From NCBI RefSeq assembly GCF_050947875.1, contig NC_134568.1, positions 253,465,267 through 253,529,266 on the forward strand: 64,000 nt of DNA, given 5' to 3'. The stretch comes from Dermacentor variabilis (Eukaryota; Arthropoda; Arachnida; Ixodida; Ixodidae). The notes under the pieces were generated by a model, which saw only the letters and a program-made list of their open reading frames with translations, did no database searches and was not told where the DNA came from. The position numbers and the translations under genes were made by a program. Positions 63,058-64,000 of the stretch are shown here, one piece after another. Positions within the stretch are counted from its first letter, which is position 1; every line of letters begins with the position of its first letter.

Positions 63058-63344
63058 GCAGCTGCCCCCGGACGCCAAAGGAGGGCTCCGATTTCTTCTG
63101 TTGAATAAAGTGCACTCCCGTCTCTCTACTTCGGTCAACCTGACCGCCAACTCTTTGCGATGTTAGAATAAACAAGTTGTTTTGTTGTTACCAGTCGACT
63201 CATGCTTTGCCGGGACCTTCGGATGCTTCCAGTTGTACCCCAGGCCGCCAGGCCAACGCTACCCTTGGGGCTTGCGACCCAGGTGCAACAACGGGCGTCA
63301 GCGCCGAGTTCCCAACGACTCGTACCAGCAGTCCGACCACAACA

Positions 63345-63659
63345 ACTGTCTGCCAGCGGTGAGATCGCGACAACGGAGGCCAGCAGCGAAGAGATGCAGT
63401 TGACTGTATGCTGAGCAGCTCAACAACGATCCGGGAGCAGTGCAACGAGCCCTGTGTGATGACTGGTTGCCTGCAGCGGAACGACTGCGCTGAACTCTTG
63501 GCTGCGAGGTTTGGTGAGTGCGGGACTTTCTTCTTCTGAGCTTTGCCAGGCTTTTGTTAGTGTCAGAAACAGAGCTGGTAATTGTGGTTGTCGTTGCTGC
63601 CGGGTTAGATTGCGGCAAGACAATAATAGGCAGTAGAGAAAGCAGCATTCAGAGCAGCC
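63345..63659 (+). other. Leader between LTR and gag
   Basis: Starts with the putative primer-binding motif and is otherwise non-coding. GGTTTGGTGAGTGCGGG near 63508 looks like a splice donor (TTTG|GTGAGT). The LTR may extend into the first part. Confidence 0.4.
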
Positions 63660-64000
63660 ATGGATTTGAAGTCGTTGCGCAAACCGAAATTGCTGGAGCT
63701 TGCAAGAGAGTTGGGTCTGGATGTCTCAGACAAACTCAGAAAACCTGAACTGCTAAGGGCTATTCTTGAGTTAGAAGCTGAGGATGACGAGCTGTCGGAA
63801 TGCCTTGAGACCATTGAGGAGAGGGAGACTGCAAAAAAACAGGAGCGAGAACGTAAAGAACAAAAAGAGAAAGAAAAAGAAGAGCGCGACCACGCTTTGG
63901 AAATGAAGCGTCTCGAGGTAGAGATGGAACGCGCTCGTAATGGAAGTCAGGCACACGGTGCAGGAGAACGAGTATTGTTCAAAATGACTGACCTGATGCG
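63660..64000 (+). CDS. Ty3/gypsy-type gag N-terminus, partial (runs off the window)
   Basis: An ATG in strong context (GCAGCCATGG) opens a frame with no stop through the last base, giving 113 codons plus two bases. It starts MDLKSLRKPKLLELARELGL and continues as an acidic then very Lys/Glu/Arg-rich stretch (about residues 55-95) predicted to be a long helix or coiled coil. I recognise the opening (short helical LRKP.LLELA repeat) as a gag type common in tick gypsy-like elements. Function is RNA packaging in the particle, inferred from position after the LTR and leader. The rest of gag and pol is outside the window. This is the only uninterrupted transposon frame seen here, so the copy may be young. 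Confidence 0.65.
   Translation, partial: MDLKSLRKPKLLELARELGLDVSDKLRKPELLRAILELEAEDDELSECLETIEERETAKKQERERKEQKEKEKEERDHALEMKRLEVEMERARNGSQAHGAGERVLFKMTDLM

Larger units (their letters stand above)
62607..63344 (+). mobile_element. 5' LTR of a Ty3/gypsy-type retrotransposon
   Basis: Begins TGTTACGTTTCGCCTACGAC, sharing the TGTTACG start with the LTR at 51967. It contains a TATA box (TATAAAA, 63051-63057), AATAAA at 63104-63109 and 63167-63172, and a following GTTGTTTTGTTGTT stretch. U3 holds a 51-bp tandem repeat. The end is set before ACTGTCTGCCAGCGG (63345), which resembles the TACAACTGG..GCAGCGG motif in the other LTR. The real right boundary could lie up to about 200 bases farther, because the second LTR is outside the window. 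Confidence 0.65.

Noticed and set aside
62556..63104. 182-codon frame with a threefold 17-residue repeat
   Set aside because: It lies across the LTR start and the U3 tandem repeat. The repeat preserves frame only because 51 is a multiple of three. The antisense strand shows an equally open frame.

Overview
The window looks like nuclear DNA from a hard (ixodid) tick, probably a metastriate. The evidence is a spliced animal gene and a long animal kinase gene embedded in interspersed DNA, plus repeat families I recognise from memory as tick-typical: a tRNA-derived SINE resembling Ruka, CR1-like, I-like and RTE-like LINEs, Mutator-like, Tigger-like and hAT-like DNA transposons, a Ty3/gypsy-type LTR element and long AT microsatellites. 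The genus cannot be fixed from sequence alone.

Only two conventional genes are supported. CYHR1 (cysteine and histidine-rich protein 1, also ZTRAF1) lies on the plus strand as five GT-AG exons: 7673-7882, 10270-10508, 14383-14594, 20423-20609 and 30945-31149. They join in frame into 350 codons plus a stop. PIKfyve (FYVE-type PI3P 5-kinase) lies on the minus strand at 32990-38977 as one uninterrupted 1995-codon reading frame. The genes converge tail to tail, 1.84 kb apart, and the canonical AATAAA hexamers for both strands lie in one imperfect hairpin at 32304-32384. I see no operon-like or functional link between them.

Layout: 1-7.5 kb is intergenic, with an hAT fragment and an inverted pair of a ~0.5 kb repeat. 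7.5-31 kb is CYHR1. Its introns hold a SINE dimer, a Tigger-like deletion derivative and, in intron 4, a LINE split by a decayed Mutator-like element. 33-39 kb is PIKfyve. 39-43.5 kb is CpG-rich and packed with fold-back elements, a broken THAP-domain exon and a 48-bp palindromic micro-element. 43.5-51 kb holds a SINE, a SWIM-type Mutator-like transposase pseudogene and RTE-like fragments. 51.3-59 kb is a three-level nest: a LINE split by a gypsy-type LTR, itself split by a nearly full-length I-like LINE, with target-site duplications visible at both levels. 59-62.6 kb holds fold-back elements and unexplained DNA. From 62.6 kb to the end is the 5' end of a Ty3/gypsy-type element: LTR, leader and an open gag N-terminus that runs off the window.

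I found no convincing new multi-gene system. The most interesting items are structural: the dated transposon nest, the 48-bp micro-element with its empty site in the partner arm, the hairpin between the convergent genes, and the intron-free PIKfyve. All family assignments rest on motif recognition without database searches.
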